NCBI GenBank assembly: GCA_028749105.1
Contig: JAQUQF010000037.1
Span: 3,733 to 10,382, forward strand
DNA from: Acidobacteriota bacterium
GTDB taxonomy: Bacteria > Acidobacteriota > Aminicenantia > UBA2199
Reading direction: 5' to 3'
DNA length: 6,650 nt
In this document: positions 1 to 4,951 of the stretch, one piece after another
Position numbering within the stretch: position 1 is the stretch's first letter
Layout of the letters: each line of letters starts with the position of its first letter
The notes under the pieces: generated by a model
Told to the model about the DNA's origin: nothing
Seen by the model: the letters and a program-made list of their open reading frames with translations, nothing else
Database searches by the model: none
Made by a program: the position numbers and the translations under genes

Positions 1-618
1 GAGGCGCGCCTCGCCCAAAAAGGCAGCTTCCAGCACCAGCAATTTCCAGGAGCGGGTGCATTCGGGCGCGGAGCGCAGTGCCCAGCCGAGGTAGACCGTG
101 TTGTTGACATGGTCGTTGAGGTCGATGTCGCCTGGCTCGGCGCGGTACGACGCCCTGCCGGCTTGCGGGTAGGGGGGCGGCAGGGGGGCAAAGTCATCCG
201 TGATCATGCGCTCCGGGTGGCGGGTGAAAACGGGCAGGTGCGGGTCGAGGCGCGCCGGCCGCCGCGTCTCCATGTTCATCAGCGCCCAGGCGCTGGTGGC
301 GCGCAGGACCTCTTCGCCCGCCGCGTCGCTCAACGTGAACTCGCGCACGGCGAACAGGCGGTGCCGCCCCGAGGGCCAGGTGGCGATCCGCACGGCCTGG
401 CCCGCCGCGGGAATTTCGTTGATCCTGACATGCAGCCGGGCCAGGACCCAGGTCAGCCCCTTGGCGTGCAGGTGGCGAACCCCCACGCCCAGTATCTCGG
501 CATGGCGGCCGGCCGTCTCCATCATCTCCTCGAGCACGATCAGTAGCACTTTCAAGGACGGGTCATCCCCTCCCGGGGCGGGCATGGTGAATGTCTCAAT
601 GAAGGCGGTGGCTTCCAT
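1..618 (-). CDS. Acyl-ACP thioesterase, C-terminus cut by window edge
   Basis: The reading frame is open from an ATG at 618 to the left edge (206 codons, no stop), so the C-terminus is missing. Family: bacterial acyl-ACP thioesterase (FatA/FatB-like, double hotdog fold). These cytoplasmic enzymes hydrolyse acyl-ACP to free fatty acid and ACP, ending chain elongation. The first hotdog covers roughly residues 5-115, with the typical GLTWVLARLHVRI stretch (54-66) and TWPSG (80-84). The second begins near 155 and carries DLNDHVNNTVYLGW (166-179), where N168 and H170 match the family's catalytic Asn/His. The family usually runs about 240-250 residues, so some 40 are probably missing. An in-frame stop at 642-640 limits the start to ATG 618 or TTG 633. 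ATG is preferred, although no good Shine-Dalgarno precedes it. It lies 26 bases after the GNAT stop on the same strand, suggesting co-transcription. The family call is firm; substrate chain length cannot be read. Confidence 0.9.
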   Translation of the reverse strand, partial: MEATAFIETFTMPAPGGDDPSLKVLLIVLEEMMETAGRHAEILGVGVRHLHAKGLTWVLARLHVRINEIPAAGQAVRIATWPSGRHRLFAVREFTLSDAAGEEVLRATSAWALMNMETRRPARLDPHLPVFTRHPERMITDDFAPLPPPYPQAGRASYRAEPGDIDLNDHVNNTVYLGWALRSAPECTRSWKLLVLEAAFLGEARL

Positions 619-644
619 CGGCTTGCAGTGCAACTGATTTCAAG

Positions 645-1094
645 TCATTCCTTGATTTCGTTCAGGTCGCGGATGATATAGATATCGTAGTCGCCCAGGC
701 GCTTGAAGCCGGCTTTTTCATAAAAGTGGATGGCCCGCATATTGTCCTTGTGCACTTCGAGCTTGATCTGCAGGCCGATCTCTTTGGCGATCTTCAGCGA
801 TTCACGCAGCAGCGGCTTGGACAAGCCCGCTCCCTGGAACTTCGGGTCGATGGCGAAGTGGTGCAGGTAGAGGCGCCGGCCGTCGTTGGTCAGCCAGGAG
901 GTGCCCACCACCGTGTCGCTGGCCTTGTCGACGATCACCAGCAGGCGGCCGTTGCGGCGCAGGGTGTTTTCGATCACCTCGGCCGTGTCGCCCCTGCCCG
1001 GGGTGCTGATGCCGGTCCGCTCCCAGATGTCGGCCACGTGCGGGTAGTCCGCTGCCCAGTAGTCCCGAACGAAAAAGGCGTTTTCGGCTTCCAT
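645..1094 (-). CDS. GNAT family N-acetyltransferase (RimI-like)
   Basis: A 149-residue single-domain GNAT, the usual size. It would transfer acetyl from acetyl-CoA to an amine; the substrate cannot be inferred. Visible elements: the beta4/motif A region HHFAIDPKFQGAGLSKPLL (about 78-96) with the Q-x-G-x-G-type pyrophosphate loop QGAGLS, the following helix ESLKIAKEIG, and the motif B stretch NMRAIHFYEKAGF (about 118-130) typical of RimI-like members. The start is well fixed: an in-frame TGA lies at 1109-1107 and the only ATG before the domain is at 1094. No Shine-Dalgarno precedes it (the bases just upstream read CCTCC), and the likely promoter puts the transcript start at the ATG itself. The acyl-ACP thioesterase follows 26 bases downstream on the same strand, so the two may form an operon. 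Nothing in the sequence shows a functional link between them. Confidence 0.9.
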   Translation of the reverse strand: MEAENAFFVRDYWAADYPHVADIWERTGISTPGRGDTAEVIENTLRRNGRLLVIVDKASDTVVGTSWLTNDGRRLYLHHFAIDPKFQGAGLSKPLLRESLKIAKEIGLQIKLEVHKDNMRAIHFYEKAGFKRLGDYDIYIIRDLNEIKE

Positions 1095-1100
1095 GGAGGT

Positions 1101-1131
1101 ATTGTATCAGATTCGGGAAAGGAAATGTCAA
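1101..1131 (-). promoter_or_regulatory. Sigma-70-type promoter for the leftward GNAT gene
   Basis: On the minus strand TTGACA (1131-1126, perfect -35) is followed after 19 bases by TACAAT (1106-1101, five of six matches to the -10). The spacer is longer than the ideal 17. A start about 7 bases beyond the -10 would fall at about 1094, the A of the GNAT start codon, so the mRNA would be leaderless. GATACA (1108-1103) gives a 17-base spacer but is a poorer -10. Confidence 0.5.
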
Positions 1132-1180
1132 TCCCTCTCCCGCTTTCTCCCCTGACCGCTCCGTTGCGCCGCCCCTTTCG

Positions 1181-1210
1181 TTGGCATTGAATATTCGGAT
1201 TTAATATAAT
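1181..1210 (+). promoter_or_regulatory. Sigma-70-type promoter for the YoaP-like gene
   Basis: TTGGCA (1181-1186) and a perfect TATAAT (1205-1210) are 18 bases apart. Transcription would begin near 1217, about 44 bases before the ATG at 1261. This places the upstream in-frame ATG at 1213 before the transcript start, so that ATG is unlikely to be used. The promoter is divergent from that of the leftward GNAT; the two -35 elements lie about 50 bases apart. Confidence 0.7.
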
Positions 1211-1260
1211 GCATGGCAGGCACGAAGGCCACTGCGGGCTTCCGGGATTCAGGAGGGCAT

Positions 1261-2076
1261 ATGAAGAAGAATCATCCGCAACCGCCGACCATGAAGATCA
1301 TCGACGTGACTCCCGAGCACGAAGAGACATACTGCCAGTGTCTGGAGGAGTGGTCTGACGAGATCCGCGAGGCGGGCGACTACAAGCGGGATTGGTACGC
1401 CAGGGCCAAGGGCGGAGGATTGCGGGTCAAATTGGCCATTGACGAAAATAACGTTGTTGGCGGCATGATCCAGTACCTACCCATCGAGCAGTCGCCTGCG
1501 CAGGGTACGGGGCTCTATTTCATTCTCTGTATCTGGGTGCACGGCCACAAGCAGGGGCGCGGCAACTTCCAGAAGAAAGGGATGGGCACGGCATTGCTGC
1601 AGGCGGCCGAGGACGACGCCCGCCGGCTCGGGGCCGGGGGCATGGCCGCCTGGGGGGTGGTCCTGCCTTTCTGGATGCGCGCCTCCTGGTTCAGAAAGCA
1701 TGGCTACAAAAAAGCCGACCGGAATGGCATGATGGCCCTGATGTGGAAGCCGTTCGGCGCCGACGCCAAGGCCCCGGCCTGGATCCGGCCCAGAAAAAAG
1801 CCGCAGGGCGCAGCCGGCAAAGTGGTGGTGACCGGCCTGTTGAACGGCTGGTGCCCGGCCATGAACATGGTGCACGAACGGGCCCGGCGCGCCGCAGCCG
1901 AGCTCGGGCCGCAGGTGGAGTTTCGCGAGGTCCGCACCGACGAACGCGCCGTCTTCCTGGAGTGGGGGATCAGCGATGCCCTTTTCATCGATGGCAGGGA
2001 AATGCGCAACGGCCCGCCGCCGAAGTATGAGAAGATCAAGAAAAAGATCGCCCGAAGAGTTAAAAAGTTGCGCTAG
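1261..2076 (+). CDS. YoaP-type protein: GNAT plus thioredoxin-like C-terminal domain
   Basis: A 271-residue protein. The start is ATG 1261, behind AGGAGG at 1251-1256; the in-frame ATG at 1213 is rejected because it lies upstream of the predicted transcript start. Residues about 12-150 form a GNAT domain, with acetyl-CoA loop QKKGMG (104-109) followed by GTALLQAAEDDARRLGAGG, and the motif B-like WFRKHGYKKA near 143-152. Residues about 187-271 match the YoaP C-terminal domain: VVVTGLLNGWCPAMN, with one Cys (C198) where a thioredoxin fold has its active site, and the typical ending WGISDALFIDGREM...GPPPKYEKI. The end is very basic (KKKIARRVKKLR). YoaP proteins are known in Bacillus and many other bacteria and archaea, but their reaction is not established. 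No terminator is evident downstream and no partner gene adjoins it. The domain call is strong; the function is unknown. Confidence 0.88.
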   Translation: MKKNHPQPPTMKIIDVTPEHEETYCQCLEEWSDEIREAGDYKRDWYARAKGGGLRVKLAIDENNVVGGMIQYLPIEQSPAQGTGLYFILCIWVHGHKQGRGNFQKKGMGTALLQAAEDDARRLGAGGMAAWGVVLPFWMRASWFRKHGYKKADRNGMMALMWKPFGADAKAPAWIRPRKKPQGAAGKVVVTGLLNGWCPAMNMVHERARRAAAELGPQVEFREVRTDERAVFLEWGISDALFIDGREMRNGPPPKYEKIKKKIARRVKKLR

Positions 2077-2168
2077 GGTCGGGTTCCCTTTGTCGGGCGG
2101 GATATGCGAGCGATGCCATCCGTCCTTTCACCATGAAGTTTAGATGATTTATCTCTCGTTTCCTCCCC

Positions 2169-2197
2169 ATGGCGGTCGTGGCGGGACATGCCGCCAT
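2169..2197. terminator. Possible hairpin between convergent genes (weak)
   Basis: ATGGCGG (2169-2175) and CCGCCAT (2191-2197) can pair as a 7-bp stem with a 15-base loop, in the gap where the YoaP-like gene and the AraC gene converge. The right arm touches the last base of the AraC stop codon. No T-run follows on either strand, so it is not a classical intrinsic terminator. The rest of the 120-base gap shows nothing recognisable. Confidence 0.25.
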
Positions 2198-2565
2198 TAT
2201 TCCGCGAAGTCGCCGAACAGCTTGCGGTAACGGCCCGGCGATTCGCCCCAATGCTCGCGGAAGCACACGATGAAGTACTGATAATCGGCGTAGCCCAGGC
2301 GATCCGCCAGGCTCCTGACGGTCAGCGTGGGGTCCTGCAGCAGGAAGCGCTCGGCCAGCAGCAGCTTGCGGCGCTGGATGAATGCAGTCAGGGTCATGCC
2401 GCGTTCGTCATGAAAGCGGCGCGAGATGTGGCAGCGGCTGACCTCAAAGCATTCGGCGAGTGTGGTGATGGTCAAGCCGGCGATCTTGTCTTCGGGCAGC
2501 TGCACGATATAACGGAAAACTTCTTCGACGATGTTCCTGTTCGCCGTACGTTCTTTATTATTCAT
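2197..2565 (-). CDS. Short AraC/XylS-type transcriptional regulator (HTH domain only)
   Basis: Starting at ATG 2565 this is a 122-residue protein that is almost entirely the double helix-turn-helix DNA-binding domain, as in MarA/SoxS (about 107-127 residues). There is no room for a sensor domain. The first HTH spans about 31-60 (LTITTLAECFEVSRCHISRRF). The second spans about 80-115 and carries the AraC signature GYADYQYFIVCFREHWGESP. The frame stays open upstream to 2799, but that extension crosses a sigma-54 promoter and two palindromic sites and has no domain character, so ATG 2565 is chosen. It lacks a Shine-Dalgarno, and the predicted transcript start is only about 2 bases upstream. Without a ligand domain its activity is probably set by its level, fitting a gene switched on by sigma-54 and an enhancer-binding protein. 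Targets are unknown; the divergent hydrolase is the nearest candidate. Confidence 0.87.
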   Translation of the reverse strand: MNNKERTANRNIVEEVFRYIVQLPEDKIAGLTITTLAECFEVSRCHISRRFHDERGMTLTAFIQRRKLLLAERFLLQDPTLTVRSLADRLGYADYQYFIVCFREHWGESPGRYRKLFGDFAE

Positions 2566-2577
2566 TGCATTTTTCTT

Positions 2578-2593
2578 TGCAAAAAGCGTGCCA
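2578..2593 (-). promoter_or_regulatory. Sigma-54 (RpoN) -24/-12 promoter of the AraC gene
   Basis: The minus strand reads TGGCACGCTTTTTGCA from 2593 to 2578. This matches the sigma-54 consensus TGGCACG-N4-TTGCA at every defined position, with the required GG-N10-GC spacing. Counting the C of GC (2579) as -12 puts +1 near 2567, two bases before the AraC ATG at 2565. Sigma-54 promoters need an AAA+ enhancer-binding protein; the palindromes upstream are the natural candidates for its sites. Confidence 0.8.
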
Positions 2594-2676
2594 AATGGAA
2601 ATGCCGGCGCAAATCGTTGCTGGTAAATGGTTTTCGAAAAAAACGCCTGCGGCTTTGCTTCATTCGTCCTTGCCTG

Positions 2677-2695
2677 GTGTCCCATTTTGGGACAC
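2677..2695. promoter_or_regulatory. Palindromic operator copy 1 (GTGTCCCA-TTT-TGGGACAC)
   Basis: A perfect 8-bp inverted repeat with a 3-base centre, 19 bp in all, centred about 119 bases upstream of the predicted sigma-54 transcript start. That is within the usual range of enhancer-binding-protein sites. It is the best of the three copies. Confidence 0.75.
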
Positions 2696-2753
2696 TGAAG
2701 CGAGAAAACCCTTATTTGATGGGATTCTCGGCCTGCTTTTTCCGGTCCGGAAA

Positions 2754-2772
2754 CCGTCCTGTTTTGGGACAC
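2754..2772. promoter_or_regulatory. Palindromic operator copy 2 (degenerate left half)
   Basis: The right half TTTTGGGACAC is identical to copy 1. The left half reads CCGTCCTG, matching GTGTCCCA at four of eight positions. Its centre lies 77 bases from copy 1 and about 196 bases upstream of the sigma-54 start. It is probably a weaker or half site. Confidence 0.55.
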
Positions 2773-2828
2773 CCGGCCCATGCAGTGCCAAATAAGCATG
2801 CAAGACCGCGTTTTTCATGAAACGCCCA

Positions 2829-2847
2829 CTGTCCCATTTTGGGACAC
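2829..2847. promoter_or_regulatory. Palindromic operator copy 3 (TGTCCCA-TTT-TGGGACA)
   Basis: A perfect 7-bp inverted repeat (2830-2846), differing from copy 1 only at the outermost left base. Its centre is 75 bases from copy 2 and about 271 bases upstream of the AraC transcript start. It is also about 84 bases before the hydrolase ATG, so it could serve either gene. Confidence 0.7.
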
Positions 2848-2889
2848 TTGAGCTGCTTGTGAAAAGGAAACACTAGTAAACCTCTGGCC

Positions 2890-2903
2890 ATACGACTTCG
2901 TAT
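2890..2903. promoter_or_regulatory. 14-bp palindrome in front of the hydrolase gene
   Basis: ATACGA and TCGTAT are perfect arms around two bases (ATACGACTTCGTAT), ending 8 bases before the GGAG Shine-Dalgarno at 2912-2915. It could be a DNA operator, or a small RNA hairpin if transcription starts upstream. It is short enough to be chance. Confidence 0.3.
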
Positions 2904-2921
2904 TGCATCATGGAGACAAAG

Positions 2922-4274
2922 ATGAAAAAGATCCTGTTCCTGCTCGTTCTGGCGTTGGCGCACCCAGGCCTGGCCGCGAATGGCGCCGAACCCCAGCCCT
3001 TCCCTTATGCGGGCGAGTATCGGCTCGCGAGCGGCGGCTGGATCTCGATCGTGCGCACGGGGGTCGTCGAGGCGATGGCCCAGCCGATGTACATCGACTG
3101 GGAGAGCGGCCGGTTAGGAGTGCTCGCCGTGTCGGGTTCCGACCGCCTGGTTTCGCCGCCGCCGGCCAAGCCGGACGCTCCCTGGCAGACAGAGGTCGTT
3201 TTCCGGCGCGATGATGCGGGACAAGTTGCCGGGCTGACCATTGTTGAAAGGGGAGGGCAGCCGCGGAACGCCCAGCTCATGCAACCCTGGACGGAGGAGG
3301 AAGTGACTTTTCCTTCGGGTGGGATCACTCTTTCGGGGCTCTGGCTGCAGCCTGCGGGCCCAGGCCCCCACCCGGCCGTCGTGCTGGTCCATGGGTCGGG
3401 GCCGGGAACGCGGCACCAGCTCGTCCCCATGGCCTCATTCTTCGCCCACTTGGGGCTGGCGGTGCTTTATTATGACAAGCGCGGCTGCGGCGGCTCGGGC
3501 GGAGACTGGAAGCAGGTCGACCTCGAGGAACTCGCCGCCGATGCGGCCTCCGGCGCGCGTTGGCTGCGCTCCCGCGCCGGCATCGATCCGAAGCGCGTCG
3601 GCCTCTGGGGCATCTCGCAGGGGGGCTGGATCACGCCGCTGGCCGCGGCGCTGGACCCGGCCATCGCCTTTGTCATCAACAGCTCGGGCCCGGGAACGAG
3701 CCTGCGCCGCCAGGACCTCTACATGATGGAGAACATGCTGAAGGCCAACAACCTGCCGGAAGCCGATGTGCAGCTGGCGCTGAAGACGTTCTCCACCCTC
3801 TACGATTATGGCCGCGGCAAGGCGCAGGCCGGGGAACTGGATCCGCTGCTGGAAAAACTCCGCAACCACCCGGTTTTGAAGGAGATCGCCCTGCCGCCGG
3901 CCGCCGAGATCACCCCCGCGGCGCTCTATGCCCAGCAGGCGATCGGCGATCCGGCCTGGTTCTTTCACCTCGACCCCGACCGCGACGCCCTCGCCCCCTA
4001 CCGCAAGTTGCGCTGCCCGCTGCTGGTGACCTACGGCAAGCTGGACATCACCGTGCCGGTGGAGGAGAGCGCGCGGCTGATCGGTGAGACGCTGCGCCGC
4101 GCCGGCCACGCCGACTTCCGCGTCGAGGTGCTTCCCGCCACCGGCCACGGCTTCGCCCGCATGGGCGAGGGGAATCCGCCGGCGCCTGTCCAGCCCAACC
4201 TGATTTCACGCGAGTTCTTCACCACGATCGAGACCTGGCTGCGCCAGCACGGTCTTTGCGGCGGGGCGAAGTAG
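2922..4274 (+). CDS. Secreted alpha/beta-hydrolase (esterase/acylhydrolase or S9-like)
   Basis: A 450-residue protein. ATG 2922 is chosen because GGAG (2912-2915) lies 6 bases before it and a textbook signal peptide follows: MKKILFLLVLALAHPGLAA, with cleavage near residue 19. ATG 2910 is in frame but poorly placed. Residues about 25-125 form an N-terminal beta-rich domain. The alpha/beta-hydrolase domain runs from about 130 to 445, with oxyanion region VLVHGSGPG (from about 154), YYDKRGCGGSGG, nucleophile elbow GISQG (S232), acid GKLD (D375) and base ATGHGF (H409), so the triad is complete. A helical cap-like insert lies at about 260-345. Such proteins are periplasmic or extracellular serine hydrolases acting on esters or peptides; the substrate cannot be read. 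The AraC gene is divergent, which makes it a possible regulator. The repeat-protein gene follows after 57 bases. Confidence 0.9.
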   Translation: MKKILFLLVLALAHPGLAANGAEPQPFPYAGEYRLASGGWISIVRTGVVEAMAQPMYIDWESGRLGVLAVSGSDRLVSPPPAKPDAPWQTEVVFRRDDAGQVAGLTIVERGGQPRNAQLMQPWTEEEVTFPSGGITLSGLWLQPAGPGPHPAVVLVHGSGPGTRHQLVPMASFFAHLGLAVLYYDKRGCGGSGGDWKQVDLEELAADAASGARWLRSRAGIDPKRVGLWGISQGGWITPLAAALDPAIAFVINSSGPGTSLRRQDLYMMENMLKANNLPEADVQLALKTFSTLYDYGRGKAQAGELDPLLEKLRNHPVLKEIALPPAAEITPAALYAQQAIGDPAWFFHLDPDRDALAPYRKLRCPLLVTYGKLDITVPVEESARLIGETLRRAGHADFRVEVLPATGHGFARMGEGNPPAPVQPNLISREFFTTIETWLRQHGLCGGAK

Positions 4275-4331
4275 CGCCGTTCAGCTGATCGTCGAACCAG
4301 AAGATTGCATTTTTGCATGCCAGAGGCGCCC

Positions 4332-4748
4332 ATGAAGAGAATCTATTTTCTGTTGTTTATTTTGATCATCATGGCAATTTCTGGCGTTTATGCACAAAGG
4401 ATCCAATCGGGCAATTTTAATACCACTGGCTACATTAAGCCTGATGGGACCATTCAGGACAACAATTTCAGGATTGTTGGATATTTTAAAAACGATGGAC
4501 GTATTTTGAATAGAAATTTCCAGGTCATAGGCTATATAAAAGGCAATGGCGCTGTCCAGGGTAGCTCGTTTGGTGTGGTCGGCTACATCAAGGCGGATGG
4601 AAGGGTGCTGGATAGTAATTTCCGAATCCTTGGCTATATGAAAGGTGACGGCAGGATTCTGGATTCGAATTTTCGTATCAAGGGGTACGCAAAAAGTGTT
4701 AGAAAAGAATGGGCCGCGGTGCTATTTTTCTTTTTCAGTTTTTCCTAG
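4332..4748 (+). CDS. Small exported protein of 17-residue GYxKxDGRI repeats
   Basis: A 138-residue protein. ATG 4332 is chosen for AGAGG at 4322-4326 and a clear signal peptide (KR, then a hydrophobic core, cleavage likely after VYA at 21). The in-frame ATG at 4305 is unsupported. Almost all the mature protein is five full tandem repeats plus a partial sixth, each exactly 17 residues (26-42, 43-59, 60-76, 77-93, 94-110, 111-121) with pattern xxNFxIxGYxKxDGxIL. Alternating short hydrophobic strands and DG turns suggest a closed beta structure, reminiscent of the 'beta flower' type of bacterial repeat proteins (a resemblance by eye). The tail is odd: basic SVRKE, then hydrophobic WAAVLFFFFSFS at the very end, possibly a membrane contact. 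Base use is clearly more AT-rich than in the flanking genes, which may mean transfer. Function is unknown. It may be read with the hydrolase upstream. Confidence 0.85.
   Translation: MKRIYFLLFILIIMAISGVYAQRIQSGNFNTTGYIKPDGTIQDNNFRIVGYFKNDGRILNRNFQVIGYIKGNGAVQGSSFGVVGYIKADGRVLDSNFRILGYMKGDGRILDSNFRIKGYAKSVRKEWAAVLFFFFSFS
4407..4694 (+). repeat. 51-bp coding repeats inside the repeat-protein gene
   Basis: Five in-frame 51-bp units (4407-4661) and a partial sixth (to about 4694) encode the 17-residue repeats. The DNA copies have diverged far more than the protein pattern (different codons for the same G-Y-x-K and N-F positions). The repeats therefore look old and held by selection on the protein, not by recent slippage. 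Confidence 0.8.
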
Positions 4749-4901
4749 ATATTAGTAGGTAATCTCAAAATAAGGAAAAGCAAGCCTAGAAATCAGGAAT
4801 GAAATGGACATCAGGTTAGGGTATTGTCTAATTGTGGACAAATTGTGCTGAATTTTGTTGTTGCGCAAACTTTTAGATTAAATTCTGAAATGCTGCAGGG
4901 T
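4749..4901. other. AT-rich intergenic stretch with possible operator
   Basis: No gene is visible between the repeat-protein stop and the amidotransferase promoter. Two overlapping small symmetries stand out: the inverted repeat TTGTC-N8-GACAA (4824-4841), and a direct repeat AATTGTG at 4830-4836 and 4841-4847 (11-base period, one helical turn). An 8-bp palindrome TTGCGCAA lies at 4861-4868. No intrinsic terminator is evident. Confidence 0.4.
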
Positions 4902-4929
4902 TTGAATTTGCGGTGGCTTCTTCTATAAT
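4902..4929 (+). promoter_or_regulatory. Sigma-70-type promoter for the amidotransferase
   Basis: TTGAAT (4902-4907) and a perfect TATAAT (4924-4929) are 16 bases apart. The transcript would start near 4936, giving a leader of about 16 bases before ATG 4952 that includes the Shine-Dalgarno. The gene can therefore be expressed independently of the upstream genes. Confidence 0.7.
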
Positions 4930-4951
4930 GGCCGTTCGATGCGAGGATGTC

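Larger units (their letters stand above)
2566..2921. promoter_or_regulatory. Non-coding divergent control region between the AraC gene and the hydrolase
   Basis: These 356 bases separate two divergent genes. They hold a consensus sigma-54 promoter facing the AraC gene, a perfect TTTTCGAAAA palindrome with adjoining A/T runs (2631-2643) between promoter and activator sites, three TGTCCCA/TGGGACA palindromes, and a 14-bp palindrome just before the hydrolase Shine-Dalgarno. Open frames crossing the region translate the palindromes as CPKMG or CPKTG and have no other support, so I treat it as regulatory. I find no convincing sigma-70 or sigma-54 promoter facing the hydrolase. Confidence 0.75.

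Noticed and set aside
109..637. Two plus-strand open frames at the left end
   Set aside because: Both are antisense to the acyl-ACP thioesterase, whose frame carries the clear DLNDHVNN motif.
1213..1260. Longer N-terminus of the YoaP-like protein from ATG 1213
   Set aside because: The ATG lies upstream of the transcript start predicted from TATAAT at 1205-1210, while ATG 1261 has an AGGAGG site.
2169..2197. Strong intrinsic terminator between the YoaP-like and AraC genes
   Set aside because: The 7-bp stem has a long loop and no T-run on either strand, so it is kept only as a weak hairpin.
2775..2791. Second sigma-54-like sequence on the minus strand (TTGGCACTGCATGGGCC)
   Set aside because: It has a perfect -24 half and GG-N10-GC spacing but lacks the TT before GC, and it lies between the palindromes. 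It is much weaker than the site at 2578-2593.
2566..2799. In-frame upstream extension of the AraC protein (78 extra residues)
   Set aside because: It runs through a consensus sigma-54 promoter and two palindromic sites, and it shows no domain character. The HTH protein is complete from Met at 2565.
2677..2847. Three spaced palindromic repeats as a CRISPR-like array
   Set aside because: The conserved part is only 17-19 bp with gaps of nearly 60 bp, the middle copy is half degraded, and no cas gene is present. Operator sites explain them better.
2886..2906. Possible sigma-54 promoter facing the hydrolase (CTGGCC ... TTGCAT)
   Set aside because: GG and GC are 17 bases apart instead of the required 10.
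2712..2963. Minus-strand open frame crossing two of the palindromes
   Set aside because: It overlaps the hydrolase start and the palindromes, has no recognisable domain or Shine-Dalgarno, and its apparent CPKMG/CPKTG repeats are only the translated palindromes.
3435..4148. Long minus-strand open frame inside the hydrolase gene
   Set aside because: It is antisense to a gene with signal peptide and complete catalytic triad. Its composition is the usual GC-rich shadow and no domain is visible.
4913..4951. Longer N-terminus of the amidotransferase from ATG 4913
   Set aside because: It begins before the -10 box of the predicted promoter, has no Shine-Dalgarno, and adds residues before the first beta strand of the fold.
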